Positions 10,869 through 23,066 of a stretch of 64,000 nucleotides of DNA are shown here, piece after piece. A model generated the notes under the pieces. The model was not told where the DNA came from. It made no database searches and worked only from the letters and a program-made list of their open reading frames with translations. This stretch comes from Selaginella tamariscina. Lineage: Eukaryota > Streptophyta > Lycopodiopsida > Selaginellales > Selaginellaceae. The stretch spans positions 1,137,314 to 1,201,313 of the forward strand of contig PUQB01000020.1 of the NCBI GenBank assembly GCA_003024785.1, written 5' to 3'. Each line of letters opens with the position of its first letter. The stretch's first letter is position 1. The position numbers and the translations under genes are program-made.

Positions 10869-11750
10869 TCACTCACGGTTCAACCACCCAATTCCTCTTC
10901 TCTCTCTTAAAAAAGCTTAATAGTTATATCTTTTCTGAAGTAATTTTTTTCTTAAAAAGAAAAGTTCAATTAAAAACTACTAGTTTGGCATGGCAGGGAG
11001 TGTATTTCAGCCTTTCGGACTTGCACATTTTGGTATCTTGGTTTTGGAGTTCGGAATTGGGCTTTTTGGATTTCGGTTTTAAGATTTCGTACATGGGACT
11101 CTGGCCTTTGGATTTGTGATTTCATGTTTATGATTCAAAACTTGAAGTTTGTCGACGAGCATGGACAAGGACATGGAGTAGGTTCAGTAGGACGTGCCAG
11201 ATAATGTCAAGCCAACACAATACGAAACAGGCTGTCGGTTTCCTTAATTATGCCATGCGACAACCCAGTTGATGACCGTAATGTTAAGGGAATATTTGTC
11301 AAGCTTTATTACAGCGGAAACATTGTGAGGTTAACGAAAAGTAAAACAGAACACGCATTCAAAACTTATGATGAATATTGCAAGAGGAACTTTGGGACCG
11401 CCATGCCAAAATATGTTTTGTTAAGTTAAATTAAAAAGATAATTTTTAAGTTCAATTTACATTATGCATATACTTTATATGTATACCATACATGGCGTTA
11501 GGCTGTAAATTAAATTGTTGCATAATTCTTTATCTATAAAACAACCATGAGTTTTAATACAAGTAGAAGCACTCTTTACTGCGTATACAATAATACTTAT
11601 AAATAATCTAAAAGTGTGTAACTGTGTATTAACTTGAAAAAAATAGTAATAAATAAAAATTCTCTTCATTGTAATCGATATATATTATGCATATATATAA
11701 ACTGGTGACAAAATTAATATCAACAATTATTTATAAATATGTATGAATGT
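10869..11750. other. Intergenic stretch, no gene seen
   Basis: Past the TCAC target repeat, sequence near 11020-11130 alternates 'tttggattt/ttcggttt' phrases without a supported frame. The remainder is AT-rich. Confidence 0.5.
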
Positions 11751-14106
11751 GTTATAATGAATTTAAAATAATATTGAATTTCAAACGGATTAGTGTACAT
11801 ATACAACAAAATATGTTAAAATGTGTATAAGTAAATCTATACGTACGAAAATTATATACATATCCATATTGTCTATATGTTAACAAGACAGGCCGCTTGT
11901 ACAATTTACATTCATTAGTCACATGTAAGTTGTCACTAAATATTGTTTTAAAAAGATAAATATTCATAAAAAGATTACATCAGGTATATTTAAATATATC
12001 ACAAGCCAAACAAGAATGTGACTCTTCTTGTACACATGCTATGTGCCTCGATGAGTTTAATTAAAGAATATTACTAAAACAATCTAATCTGTTCTGATTT
12101 AGGGACAGGTGGCGATTCTAACATATTAAATAAATACTAAAATTCAAGACAAATAAACATAGTTATTTAAAGGTTTCTATATGCATATATTTTAAGAGAA
12201 ATAATCATAAAAATAATAATTTAAAAATATTAAAAAAAAAAAAAATATTGTGAATATAAAAAATGCATTAATCGTAAAGATTTTTTATGTATACATCTAT
12301 TGTAATCAATGTAAAAATAATAAATTAATAAAAATTAAAAAAATATATTATATATATATATATAGAAACTTTATATAAAATAAAACATGTAAAAACGATA
12401 TGCATTAACCTTAAAGAATTTTTTATATATATATATTACATTTTTTAAAAAAAATCTAAACGTAAGAAATTAATGAATATTAAAAACACCCAACATTTGT
12501 TTTATTTATGAATATAACTTAATCTATTAATATTCAGATTTTTAATAATATTTTAGCTTCACTTTATAATCAACAAAGTTCGTTCTTTGTTAGATTAATT
12601 TCATTTTATAAGCAAAATTTAAAAAGGAAACAAAAACTGGAAAGGAAAGTATGACAGAACTTCCGTAGGCTTCCTCTTTTTTTATGAATAAACTTATATC
12701 GAGTTTCAACATGAATATATGTATAGTATGCTCGAGGGCCGCGCGTGTGCGTGTCATGTTCAAAAGTAACTCGATCAATATCTGGAGTCCATGCAAAGAA
12801 TATTATTAATAAAAGTGTATAAATGAATAAATATCAGCGATTGTAATAGAATATACGAACTTCGTCATGTAATTACATACAATGGACTTTTAATATAAAT
12901 ATCAATCATTTTACTTTTACTGACCAATAATTAAAAATCAATCATTTTACTTTTACTGACCAATAATTAGAAATAAAACTTGGTTTTAAAATAATAATAA
13001 TAATAAAAGAAACAACAAAAGATCCTACAGCGCTCATGCTCATGTGCGTATGTGCGTGCATGTCTCTGCATAAAGAGCATATATGAAAAAGAAAAGTTTA
13101 ATATATAAAAAAAGATCTTATTAACGTGTGTGCGTGTGTGCGATACTTTTAGGCTGTAAATTAAATTGTTGTCTCTGCCTAAAACAACCCATGCATATAT
13201 GTTACTTGTATACACGCACATACACCTCTACATACGGTCACGCAGACGTGTTTATGTATTTATTAAATACAGAAGGCAATATACATAAACGTAAGGATGG
13301 TATATCCAAAATTGCACACAGAGAACCATCAAACTACATTTTCTTATGTGTTTATTGGCTTAGATATGTTTGTTTAAAACTAAAATGTTAACACGTTACT
13401 CTTGAATTTTCATAAAATATAACATCTACCCGAGTATTTTTCTAAACTTATAAAGTTAATTCATTTTATCAAGATAATAAATTAATAAATTAAAACTGAA
13501 AAACAGGAATTTAATTTGTCTTCTTCAAATTAATAAATATTAAACTCGTCAAATCTTCTTTTCAACAAGAAAAACTCATATTTTATTTCTGTACATAACC
13601 TGTGTCTCCAGCTTAAACAATTTCATGTAATTGGTGAATTTGAATTACTCAATAAAAACTTTCTATAAATGTATGTATCTATAAAACTAAAGTATGTAAC
13701 GGTGTATTAACTGGGGGAAACTACAAAAACTAAAAAATTAAAAAAGAAATCTCTGTAGTGTAACACCAATTTACAATAAACTTTAAATTTAATAACAAAC
13801 ACCGTACACATGCATAATTAATTCTATACATACAAATCATATTGTCTATATTAAACTTGATGCTGCAATTGTATATATATATATTATATATATATTAGTA
13901 ATTCACCTCATACATGCCATATAGAACACGCGCGCACTCTCAAACATATGTACATATTTATCATGCATTTAAATTATTCGTACACACGCACACATAAACA
14001 TACACACTCATTTCATTAAACTATCTTTGAGTCACATGAATGTGCACCCTTTGTCTCTCTCACACCTATACAAAACACACATGGACCTCTTTTAATCCAA
14101 ACACTG

Positions 14107-14183
<77 letters not shown>

Positions 14184-14559
14184 CGTGCGTTTTCTGGATT
14201 TTGGTTTGTTTAAAACTAAAAATGTTAGGATTTTCATAAATATAACATGCAGAAATATGAAGTTAAAAAATTAATTTCATTTTATTAAGTTAATAAAAAA
14301 TAAACCTTAAGACTGGTAAACATTTGTCTTCATTAACTCAATAAATATTAAACTCGTTAAATCTTCTTTTCAACTAAAGATTAGAGAGATAAAAAAAGAC
14401 CTCATTTTAAAAAAAAATTATGTCTCTGCATAACGTGATTATATATATAACTCACATACTTAACGTATGGTCCTATAGTGCACGCGAACGCACACATGCA
14501 GACTCACATGCACGTCTCTGTCTCTTTCTCTCTTTCGATATATATATTATATATTATAT

Positions 14560-14597
<38 letters not shown>

Positions 14598-15270
14598 GTG
14601 TGTGTGCGTGTGTGCGTGTCTGTGACAACAAATATTTTAAAATGTGTATAATCAATTCTAAACATACAAAAACTATATACATATCCATATTGTCTATATG
14701 TCAACAGGACAGGACCAGACATCCCATATCCTCTCATCGATCCTATTATTCACATGTAATTAATGCCTTGAAGAGTTTAATTAAAGAATATACTAAAACA
14801 ATCTAAGTTCTAATGTATTTACCTACCAACATTCTTTGTTTTTATGATAAAAACACGAAATGGAAAAAGGAAAAAATTCTCTCTCACACTAATAAGATGT
14901 TAACATATAGATATATACTATGCAAATATATAAACTTCTTATAAAATCTATTATATTAAATTCAAAATACAAACGGTTTTCATGAAAAGTTCTAACAAAT
15001 TATAGTAAAACTTAAATAGAGTTTCAAACTTGAATGGAAAAAAAAATATAAATTTATACATAAATTACATCACAATGGAGGTAAAGAATTGAATGATACA
15101 GGCAACATCAATACAGTGTTACTGCCGAGCATAATCAATAAAACATACATTTTAATTCTTTTGAGTTGTAAATTGTATAAGTTTGATAAATAAATTTTTG
15201 TTCTAGTAAAGTATGGAGTTAAAAATGAATTTCATTGCATTTAATTAATAAAAAAAAATTTAAAGACTGG
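11750..15270. repeat. Tandem remnants of the F-box 3' flank and the AT-rich repeat family
   Basis: Three loci (11755-12090, 13790-13870, 14637-14820) keep only the 3' end and flank of the F-box/kelch gene, recognised by 'tatccatattgtctatatg' followed by 'aacaggacagg' or similar. The first and third also share 'gagtttaattaaagaatat' downstream. Copies c (13340-13620), d (14200-14530) and e (15160-15300) of the AT-rich family alternate with them. A 33-bp direct repeat occurs at 12901 and 12937. No coding gene is seen. Confidence 0.65.
14105..14181. repeat. Compound microsatellite (GTCT)n(TC)n(AC)n
   Basis: A GTCT tetranucleotide run passes into TC and then AC dinucleotides without interruption. 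A second TA/GA compound tract lies at 14538-14593. Confidence 0.95.
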
Positions 15271-17125
15271 AAAAACAGGATTCATCATGTCTTCTTTATT
15301 ATCCTTCTATAATCTTTATGAATTTAATATTTGATTTTCATTTTATTATCGATAGTTAGATGCACACACACGATTCGCTAGATTATGTGTGCGTGTGTGT
15401 CTTAGCCACCTGGTTAAGATAATATTTATGTTTGCACTCATTATACCATATTACAATCATTACATGTTCATCGGAGTACACATGTGAATCTGTGCACGTA
15501 TGGATTAATACCATGTAAAATAAATATTTTAATAAATTATAAATAATTTAATTGTAAAATCTACATTATGAGTTCCATGATTCATATTATATAGCAAGAA
15601 TATGTATATAAAATCTAAAATAATCTTTTTAAATTTAATGATTCTTAACAGATTTAAAGAGATTTAAGAGTTCAAACGGATGAATATACACCGTACACAT
15701 TGCACAAGAAAAGATGTTAACATCGTATACATACAAAAACTATATACATATCTATATTGTCTATATGTCAACAGCACAGGCGGCTTGTACAATGCCAGTA
15801 AACTCCTCACCCGCACATCCCATATCTTCCCACTGATCCTGTTCTTTGCACCTAGGCCTGTAAACCATTCCCTTGCACACCCCATCTTGCTGATCGTGCA
15901 CAAGAACTACAATCTCTGCTTCAAGTGGATCAAATCCCGCACAAGCCGCCACAACTCTCCCATTCCCTACCGGGACATATCCGATCTTCGTCATCTTCAG
16001 ATCCTCGATTCTCGATACCTCTCCATTCCCTTTGACACAGTAAAGCTTGCCACTTGCACCCAATAACAAGCCCATCTTTGCAGTCTCCAAGTTCCTCTGT
16101 TTTTTCCCAGCACCCAGACTCATTCAGAATCTCACTGGAAGTGCTGAATTCCCCTGGGAATCCGTCCCATACCCGCTCACACCGCAAATTTCCCGTCCGG
16201 GAGCACAATTCCTCTGCATTCATCCCTCTCCTCGCTCAGTTCCGTGCAGTCCTCCCACTTGTCGCTATCCACGTCGTAAACCTCACAACTCTTGAGTGCG
16301 TTTTTGTTCTCGTCGTGCCCACCGGCTGCAAAAATCTTCCGCCCGGACACACCGCAGGCGAAGAACGACCTGCAGGAGCGCATGTCGGAGCCTCTCCTCC
16401 AGCAGCCACTAGAGCAATCGTAGATAAACACGCTCTTGATTGCATCCAAACTCGATGGGTTCCATCCGCCGATCACGAATATCTTCCCTCCATCCCGATG
16501 ATCTGACAGAACATGGGAATGCTCCCTGAATTCTCAAACTCCGGAACAGGTGGAATCCTCTCCCAGTTCCTGCTCTTCGGATTGTACAGTGACAGCCTGA
16601 ACTTCGGGACGGTGCTCGCCTTCTTCGGGCCGTTCTGGTCCTCTGTTTTCGGAAGTGCCTGTAGGAGACAGACAGACTTCTGTGTCGTGCCCGCCTTCCT
16701 CCTCGCCAGGTAGAAGTGTCTGCTGGAGATTAGAGACTTCCAATCCCGGCATACCTTCTTCATCTCTTGGTGGCTCTTGCGAGATTCGTACAAGACACTC
16801 CAGCGCAATGTCATCTGGCAATCCCGGAACAAGCTCAAGCCCCATAATTTCTTACTTCTTACAATGAATTCTTACAATGAACGCTTTCTAGTTATATAAT
16901 TCTACCGAAAGAAAATGTATGCTAAAAGTTATAATCGAACCTTCGGACGTAAGAGAAAATGTTCGCACAATAATCGAACCTTCGGAAAATCACAAATTTT
17001 CAAGTCAACTAGAAGGATCTACTGAAATTTTTGCAATCGAAATACGCAAAGTCAGAAACGAAACGATGCCCCTTTTAATGCTGCTCCGACTGCCACATCA
17101 GATAGATCCGGCGGCTGTCGTAATT
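15270..17125. repeat. Right copy of the ~1.8-kb segmental duplication
   Basis: Direct copy of 1-1775. It includes the 3' flank, the F-box/kelch gene and the upstream segment ending around the phrase 'gactgccacatca' (1738 and 17090). Confidence 0.85.
15761..16845 (-). CDS. F-box/kelch-repeat protein, KMD/KFB type, copy 2 (frame broken)
   Basis: Starts 'MGLELVPGLPDDIALECL', a good family N-terminus, and ends 'GEEFTGIVQAACAVDI', resembling the 'VQAGC' tail of Arabidopsis KFBs. About 360 residues, the usual family length. The F-box is at residues ~4-45, with kelch motifs after about residue 90 ('GGWNPSSLDAIKSVFIYD', 'IFAAGGHDENKNALKSCEV'). Against copy 1 it lacks 2 nt near 16779, 1 nt near 16488, 1 nt near 16181 and 2 nt near 16058; copy 1 is intact at all four. 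Predicted nuclear/cytosolic SCF adaptor controlling turnover of a metabolic enzyme or signalling factor. As sequenced it cannot make a full protein. Confidence 0.85.
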
Positions 17126-17698
17126 GGGACTTTATCCAGGTGGCAGGCCTGTTAAGATTACCGACCATCCACGTGGCGTGTTCATCGTCGGAATTCTAGG
17201 ATAAGTACTGCCCATTTCTCCAAGTGGCAGGTCGCCATTTGCTGATGTTACGGCATGCCAGTTGGAGAATTTGGCGACATTGCCGCCGTAAATAAGGATA
17301 TTCCGTTGTTAGTATAAGAAGCTTCTATATAGTATCGATGTGATTATGTGATAATCAAATCGGAATAAAATACTATAACATGTAGATAAGATAGGAATGA
17401 TAAAGCTAAATTAAAGAGTATATTTACCATGTGTCCACATTCATTGTGTATCGATTAGAATATGCTTATTATAGTGCAGAATATACCAACCGTGTGAGAT
17501 TTATCTCGGAAGTGATTATCCGCCACGTATTGCTCAACTAGACTTGTACAAACCGCCAAAGACTTTTAATTGTCTTTATCTGATTAACTGTAATATGGTT
17601 TTGACACTCTAAGACCCACTTAACACGTCAACTATCCTTCTAGAAACTCTGCGAGAGAGAGAGGCTTAGCAACCTTACTTGAGACTCTCTCTCTCTCT

Positions 17699-17729
<31 letters not shown>

Positions 17730-17967
17730 CTGTGTGTGTGTGTGTGTATGCCCACACGTTGATGCAATTACAAAAACAAACGGCAAGTGTATGTTGAGTA
17801 TACTTTTAGAAGAGTATAAATGTCTTAAGACAGTACACTACTTCTAGAAGATAAGATCGAATAGAGGGGTCAAGGGCCTACCATCACGTGACTCTAATTT
17901 ATAAATTTAATTGTTTTTTTTTATAGGCTTCTTTTTTAGGTAAAAATGGCAAGGCAAACCTGGTACA
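17126..17967. other. Upstream region of F-box copy 2 and 3' flank of RRS1, with a TG microsatellite
   Basis: Holds 'ccacgtgg'-type E/G-box-like words near 17170. A (TG)n tract lies at 17705-17748, preceded by CT repeats. No gene is supported. Confidence 0.5.
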
Positions 17968-19942
17968 CTACTTGGAAGTTTTCCCTCTTGGAGTCTTCGG
18001 TGACTTGCCTTGTTTGTTTTTTCCATGCTTGGAATATCCCTTCTTGTTGAACTTCTTCTTGTATCCATTCTCCAGGTTTTGCTTCTCTCTCTTATTTCGT
18101 TCCGATGTGTTATAACCACTAACAGCCTGTAATAAACAGTTAATTAACCAATATAAACCTCTCTCTCTATAGGGAAGCTTCGAACAGAAGAAAGTGACAT
18201 GTGTCCACTCGAATATTTTCAGACATTCCCTTTCTAGAAGACATTATATCTAGCATATATGTGATATAATACATAATTTCTATAGCATATGTATACGCAC
18301 GAGTTGAGAATAAAGGCACTCCAGAAGTTTACGAATATCACATAATGACATATCACTTTACGACAAGTGATCATGAAGAATGGACAATGGGCTTAAATTT
18401 GATAGACATACAGCAATGGAATATATATACATGATTAAAGTTTGATATAGTTTACTAACATACCTTGTTAACATCAATAATATCTTGACTGTGTTTGGAA
18501 AGCAATTTGTCCAAGACTTTATCAGATTGTTGCTTTTCCTCGTTGGAGGATCCAACGACTGGAAGGAACTGTCAAAAAACACAAAAGTTTTTATAGAAAG
18601 TTCAATATGATTATTGTATAGTCCGGTTGCCTGTCTGTATATAATGTATTCTATAAATGGTCAAATTGAAAGCTTACCTTGCGATGTTTGCCAGGGTGCT
18701 TCGGTGGTTTTTCCCCGTCAAGCTTACGATCAAACTTACCTATGCTAGCTGTAGATGTGCTTGCAAAACCCGCAACCTCGCCAAGCTCATCTTTCGTAAG
18801 CTTCTTTGGAAGTTTGAAGAGCCTGTTATTGGCAAAGCCATTGTTGACATCTGCACCGTGCTGTATTCCAAAAGAATATTTAGCAATCAATTATATATGT
18901 TACACACTCTCCCGTCCCATTGTATAGTAAATGTGCATCTGATAGAGGACGTTAGCCTATCGAATATTATATTATCTCTAAGTAGAATTGTCTCATTGTA
19001 TAAACTATATATATTCATGTGAAACGAACCTTGGAAGTGCATTTTTGCACCAACTTTGAGCGTGTTCCTCAGATTCTGAATGCGATTCTTCTCTTGTTTT
19101 TCCACCCGTTGCTTTTTCTCCTTCCGCATGTTCGTGAAAGGATCCTCACCAGGTTCTAAGAAACACACATTACGAATACACGTGGATGTATGTGTGTGTG
19201 CGTCTGACATATGAAAAACGTTATAACTACATACCATCCGTGCTCTTTGCTTCGATAATCGGTATCTCATTTTCATCTCGCACCCTTTTGTAACCATGTC
19301 GCCTTCTCCAATCCCCAGCTTGTTCAATCATCAAGCTTACTCCGCTTCCTCTTTTTGATACCTGAAACAAGACTAGCCATAGAAACATACATACATAGTT
19401 TGTGTAACTTCCTAAGACTATCTATATATAAACATATGCGTTTGCGTGCGGGCGGAGTGTCTGATACCTTTGCTCTCAGCGAAAAGTTCCATTTAGTAGG
19501 AGGCCTGGGCTTCGGAAGCTGTAACCAGAAATGCATTATCAACTCATGAGACAGGACACACACACACACACTACATATGTATGTAGATGCTTACAGGCTT
19601 CTCTCTGGGCAGCCTCGTGGTAGGAGTGGTAGTGACACAAGCCGTCCATGCTTATCTGGAATGGAAGGCATTAAACAGCTTCTCCGCTAATGCCTGCATC
19701 AATTTCGCTCCTTTCCGCGAACAAAGCTCATCATAATCATCACTGCCCAAAACCAATCAATGTATATATACACACGCATACTTAATTAACCGAAAACCAC
19801 ATATATGTTTGTTGCGTATATCGTTTAACGCATTTGATGAATACCCGGAAACAGATGGCTCGATTCCTGGATCTGTAGGATCAAAGACGAGCAAATTGCC
19901 GATATCCATCTGCAATCCAGCCGCAGCGGCTTCATTTTCCAT
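17968..19942 (-). CDS. RRS1: Ribosome biogenesis regulator RRS1 homologue, 8 exons
   Basis: RRS1 is a nucleolar factor that, with RPF2, brings the 5S RNP into the pre-60S ribosome. Exons (minus): 19942-19845, 19742-19595, 19518-19468, 19361-19235, 19155-19030, 18860-18678, 18568-18464, 18126-17968, all with GT-AG borders. Landmarks: '[14 protein letters not shown]', '[18 protein letters not shown]', 'TTRLPREKP', '[10 protein letters not shown]', '[10 protein letters not shown]', '[10 protein letters not shown]', 'EPGEDPF', 'EKQEKNR', '[20 protein letters not shown]', 'KHRK', 'FLPVV', and a basic C-terminus ending 'TPRGKTSK'. At least five single-nt disturbances break the frame: two in exon 2, a missing G in 'TGGAAC' of exon 3, an extra T after GATGAT in exon 4, and an A5 run in exon 5. 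Exons 6-8 are clean, with full homology on both sides. This fits consensus errors in a functional gene. Confidence 0.92.
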
Positions 19943-20104
19943 AGCCCCACGGCGCCTCCATTCTCCACCATAGCCGTCATAGCAAGGTACTCCACAAGAA
20001 CCCTAGAAAAACTCCAGGATAAACCCTAAAAGAACCCTAAAGAGGAAAAACCCTAAAGCGAAGCCCTAAGGCGCTTTGAATGTGCGTGGATTTCACATAT
20101 AGGT
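19943..20104. promoter_or_regulatory. Shared divergent promoter with telo-boxes
   Basis: Only 162 bp separate the RRS1 and FolB start codons. Copies of the telo-box core occur at 20021-20028 (AAACCCTA), 20033-20040 (AACCCTAA) and 20048-20056 (AAACCCTAA), with a related 'CCCTAG' at 20001. Telo-boxes are typical of plant promoters for ribosomal and ribosome-biogenesis genes, so co-expression in growing tissue is likely (inference). Confidence 0.8.
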
Positions 20105-20572
20105 ATGGACCCAAATGGGGATAAGCTTATCTTGAGGGGCATGATTTTCCATGGATACCATGGAGTATATGAGGGAACGCAAATTAGGGCAGAAATTCGT
20201 AGTGGATGCTGATGTTTGGACTGATTTATCGAAGGCGTGTGAACTGAATATTGAACATTCAATCAGCTATGGAGCAATCTACAGGTTACATATAATGTAT
20301 GAATGTATCACACACACCACTCACACACACAGTTCTACTAGAATTTAGTGCATCCCCATGTGTCATAACTCTCTCTCTCCACACACGCACGCGCGCGCGC
20401 GCACAGGATTGTGAAGGGTGTGGTCGAAGGTACACCATATAAGCTATTGGAATCTGTAGCAGCAAATATTGCAAATGATGTCTTCAAGCAGTTTCCTCCG
20501 GCTACCGCCATTCGAGTGAGAGTGGGAAAGCCTCATGTTGCTGTTAAAGACCTGTGGATTACTTGGGTTTGA
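20105..20572 (+). CDS. folB: Dihydroneopterin aldolase (folate synthesis), 2 exons
   Basis: Converts 7,8-dihydroneopterin to 6-hydroxymethyl-dihydropterin and glycolaldehyde. Exon 1 is 20105-20284 and exon 2 starts at 20407; the codon at the junction reads 'YRIVKG'. Landmarks: 'LILRGMIFHGYHGVYE', 'LGQKFVVDADVWTDLSKA', 'SISYGAIYRIVKGVVEG', 'LLESVAANIA' and 'VRVRVGKPHVAV'. A ~1-nt shift lies between 'HGVYE' and 'RKLGQKF' near 20176. A missing G near 20550 (AAAGACC for AAAGGACC) turns the family 'GPVDYLG' into an early stop at 20570. Reading through, the frame stays open for about 30 more codons, so the true stop is uncertain. About 120 residues, as usual for plant FolB. The intron is almost all CA/TC/GC repeats. 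Confidence 0.9.
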
Positions 20573-20599
20573 AATATACAGAAAAAATCCATTTTAATA

Positions 20600-21165
20600 A
20601 TATTTATTACTTTGATTCATATATTTATTGTTTTAATCACATTAAAATCATTTAACTTTAAATAAAGTGAGACGCAAAGAGTATTTATATAAATCTTCTA
20701 TGAATATTCTTATGAAAGTTAGATTGAAAGTTTCTGCCCAGATATTGTGAAAGTTAGATGAAGAGTTAAATGAAGATATTGTGAAAGTTAGATGAAGAGC
20801 TAAATGAATAGGTCCAACCAAAATAGGGTAATTTGGTTAAAAGCATAAAGATTCTTTGTAAATAATTGGCTTCATTTTGTCATATCAAATGGAAAGGTTA
20901 TTTGCGACACAAGTTAAGTTTTACATGGTCAAGAGTTGGAAAGTTGTAGCATAAACTCTATTAGATTTTGGAGTCAACATTTGTTTCATGAATCATACCT
21001 TTGCACATTGACACATTTATTTCCTTAAGGAAGCTTCCATACCAAGTTCATATCTTAGTCATGGATTCTCAACATTTAGTGTTGTTAAGAAGTACGAGCC
21101 CATTTAGGTGACCTTGGGAAATACTTCTTGTAGGATCTCTTTCAACATGACAACAATCCTGAGTA
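20600..21165 (+). mobile_element. Old chromodomain Ty3/gypsy element, 5' fragment (protease region)
   Basis: The translation contains a worn aspartic-protease segment around 20955-21000 ('LDFGVNICFMNHTFAH', with the catalytic DSG replaced) and continues to the insertion point at 21165. The very next homologous segment, 'GIPWFEMHNPTINW', appears at 26757 on the far side of the inserted element. Gag and the 5' LTR were not found. A 34-bp tandem duplication sits at about 20745-20812. Confidence 0.7.
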
Positions 21166-21448
21166 TGTTAGCGTGCAAACTCAAAAGGTTATCAAACTCG
21201 CTTAGAAACCAGCAAAATTACAGAGAAACAGCTAGCCTTTATACTACTTGTGATCTCCATATCTGGCTCTCCTCCTGCGGCCTTACAAGGCTGTCGTGAT
21301 CTTCAGATCCATATAAGCAACTGTAGCCTTAAAAGGTTGACCTAAACTCCCTCCATTTTCTCTTGATCTGGTGTTCCATCTTGCAAAACTTCACGACAAG
21401 GCCCCTGTGCAACTTGGCTGGCTAGCAAGCCAAGTTGCACACAATGCC

Positions 21449-22993
21449 TTAAGCTTCCCTTCGACAGCGAAATAGCTTGAGACGATATTGATTCACTGGA
21501 TTTTTCACCTCTCGACCCTGCAACGTTCGTAGCTTGCAATAACCACTGGGGCTCCACGTGTGAACAACAAACGGGCCTAACCACCTGGGAAGAAACTTCT
21601 TGCTCCAACTCTTGTCCAAACGGCTATCGTAGACAAGGACTAAATCGCCAGGAAAGAATCGCCTTGCTGTTACACTCGCATCAAACTTCTCCTTTTGCTG
21701 AAGTTGAAAAGCTTCGATCCTCTCCAAGGCCTCCTTGCGGTCCTCATCCATCTCCAAAAGCTGCATGATGCGAGCTTCAAGATCTTTCAACGGATCAGAT
21801 TGTCGGGAAGTGCTCGTTCGAAAAGTTGGCATCTCCAGTTCCGGTGGCATGATTGGCTCAACTCCATAAACCATTTGACAAGGAGTGAAGCCGTTCGTTG
21901 ATTTGAACATCGTGCGAAATGCGAAAAGTGCTGGGCTAAGCATCCGTGTCCAATCTCCTTGTCTTGTGGCCCCCAGCTTGGTTAGCACATCCACCAAGAT
22001 CCCATTGCTACGTTCCACAACACCATTACTCTGCGGGTAGTATGGTGTACTTCGCCTGTGCTTGACTGACAGCTTCTTCAACAAGGCCTCCACCATTCCT
22101 CCGCAAAAATGAGAGCCACGATCAGTCACTATCTCCAGTGGACAACCATAGCGACAAACAATGTGCTTCATGATGAAATTTGCCGCTACCTCCTCCGTGC
22201 ATGCATTAACTGCTGAAGCTTCAACCCAGCGTGAAACATACTCGGTGGCAACAATGATATAGCGCTTCCCTGCCGATGTAATAGGAAGCGGGCCAACGAA
22301 ATCAACACCCCATTTCTCAAAAATTCCTGTGGGTAAAACCGGCTGCAAAGGTCCATGTTGAAGGATTCGCTTCCCATGTGCTTGACAAACGTGACAACTT
22401 GAAGCCCATGCCTTTGCATCCCCCCAAAGCCCAGGCCAATAGTAACCTGCAGTGAGAATTTTTCGAGCTGTTCCTGCTGCCGCAAAATGACCGCCGCAAA
22501 TGCCGTCATGAAACATTTGCAAAAGCCGTGTTCGATCCCCTTCTTCAACTACCCTCTTCAAAACACCATCTTTCCAACGGAAGAACAACAGCCCCTCCAG
22601 AAATGTGTAGTTTGCAGCCAATTTTGCTATCCGCTTTCGCTCTGCAGCAGATACCCCTTCGAGAAATTCGCCTGTGGTCAAAAACGTCACAACTCCTGCA
22701 AGCTCTTCGTCCAGGCCCAATCTTTCCACCCTGCTGACTTCCTCCTCTCTAACTAGCTCTAGCATCTCAACCTTTGCTACTGAACTTCCCTGCTGAAGAC
22801 CCTCCTTCGATAAAGCATCCACCGCCTCCAAACTACCACGCTCAACATGCTGTATCTGAAAGATCTCGAATTTGGCTATTAGCTCGAGGACGATCTCATG
22901 TAATCGAACCAGATTCGGCTTCAGAACTCGAAACAAACCTCGCACTTGCTCACAAACCAGCATTGAATCCCCAAATGCCACCAACTTCCTCAC
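21449..22993 (-). CDS. Second RNase H (C-terminal part) plus integrase
   Basis: 514-residue open frame. The first ~75 residues finish the additional RNase H ('LVAFGDSMLV', 'VERGSLEAVDALS'). Integrase follows. The zinc-binding region runs from 'MFHDGICGGHFAA' to 'SCHVCQAHGK'. The catalytic core has Asp in 'WGVDFVGPLP', Asp in 'IVTDRGSHFCGG' and Glu in 'SNGVVERSNGI', so the DDE triad is complete. The C-terminal part has 'FPGDLVLVYDSRLDKSWSKK' and 'RWLGPFVV', a GPY/F-type module. No chromodomain is seen. A 1-nt shift separates this frame from the upstream RNase H piece near 23000. Confidence 0.92.
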   Translation of the reverse strand: MRKLVAFGDSMLVCEQVRGLFRVLKPNLVRLHEIVLELIAKFEIFQIQHVERGSLEAVDALSKEGLQQGSSVAKVEMLELVREEEVSRVERLGLDEELAGVVTFLTTGEFLEGVSAAERKRIAKLAANYTFLEGLLFFRWKDGVLKRVVEEGDRTRLLQMFHDGICGGHFAAAGTARKILTAGYYWPGLWGDAKAWASSCHVCQAHGKRILQHGPLQPVLPTGIFEKWGVDFVGPLPITSAGKRYIIVATEYVSRWVEASAVNACTEEVAANFIMKHIVCRYGCPLEIVTDRGSHFCGGMVEALLKKLSVKHRRSTPYYPQSNGVVERSNGILVDVLTKLGATRQGDWTRMLSPALFAFRTMFKSTNGFTPCQMVYGVEPIMPPELEMPTFRTSTSRQSDPLKDLEARIMQLLEMDEDRKEALERIEAFQLQQKEKFDASVTARRFFPGDLVLVYDSRLDKSWSKKFLPRWLGPFVVHTWSPSGYCKLRTLQGREVKNPVNQYRLKLFRCRREA

Positions 22994-23066
22994 ATTCGTC
23001 CTCAGCGCATTTGCAAACCCAAAATCAAAGCTTGATATTCCGCTTCATTGTTTGAACTTGCCTCCA

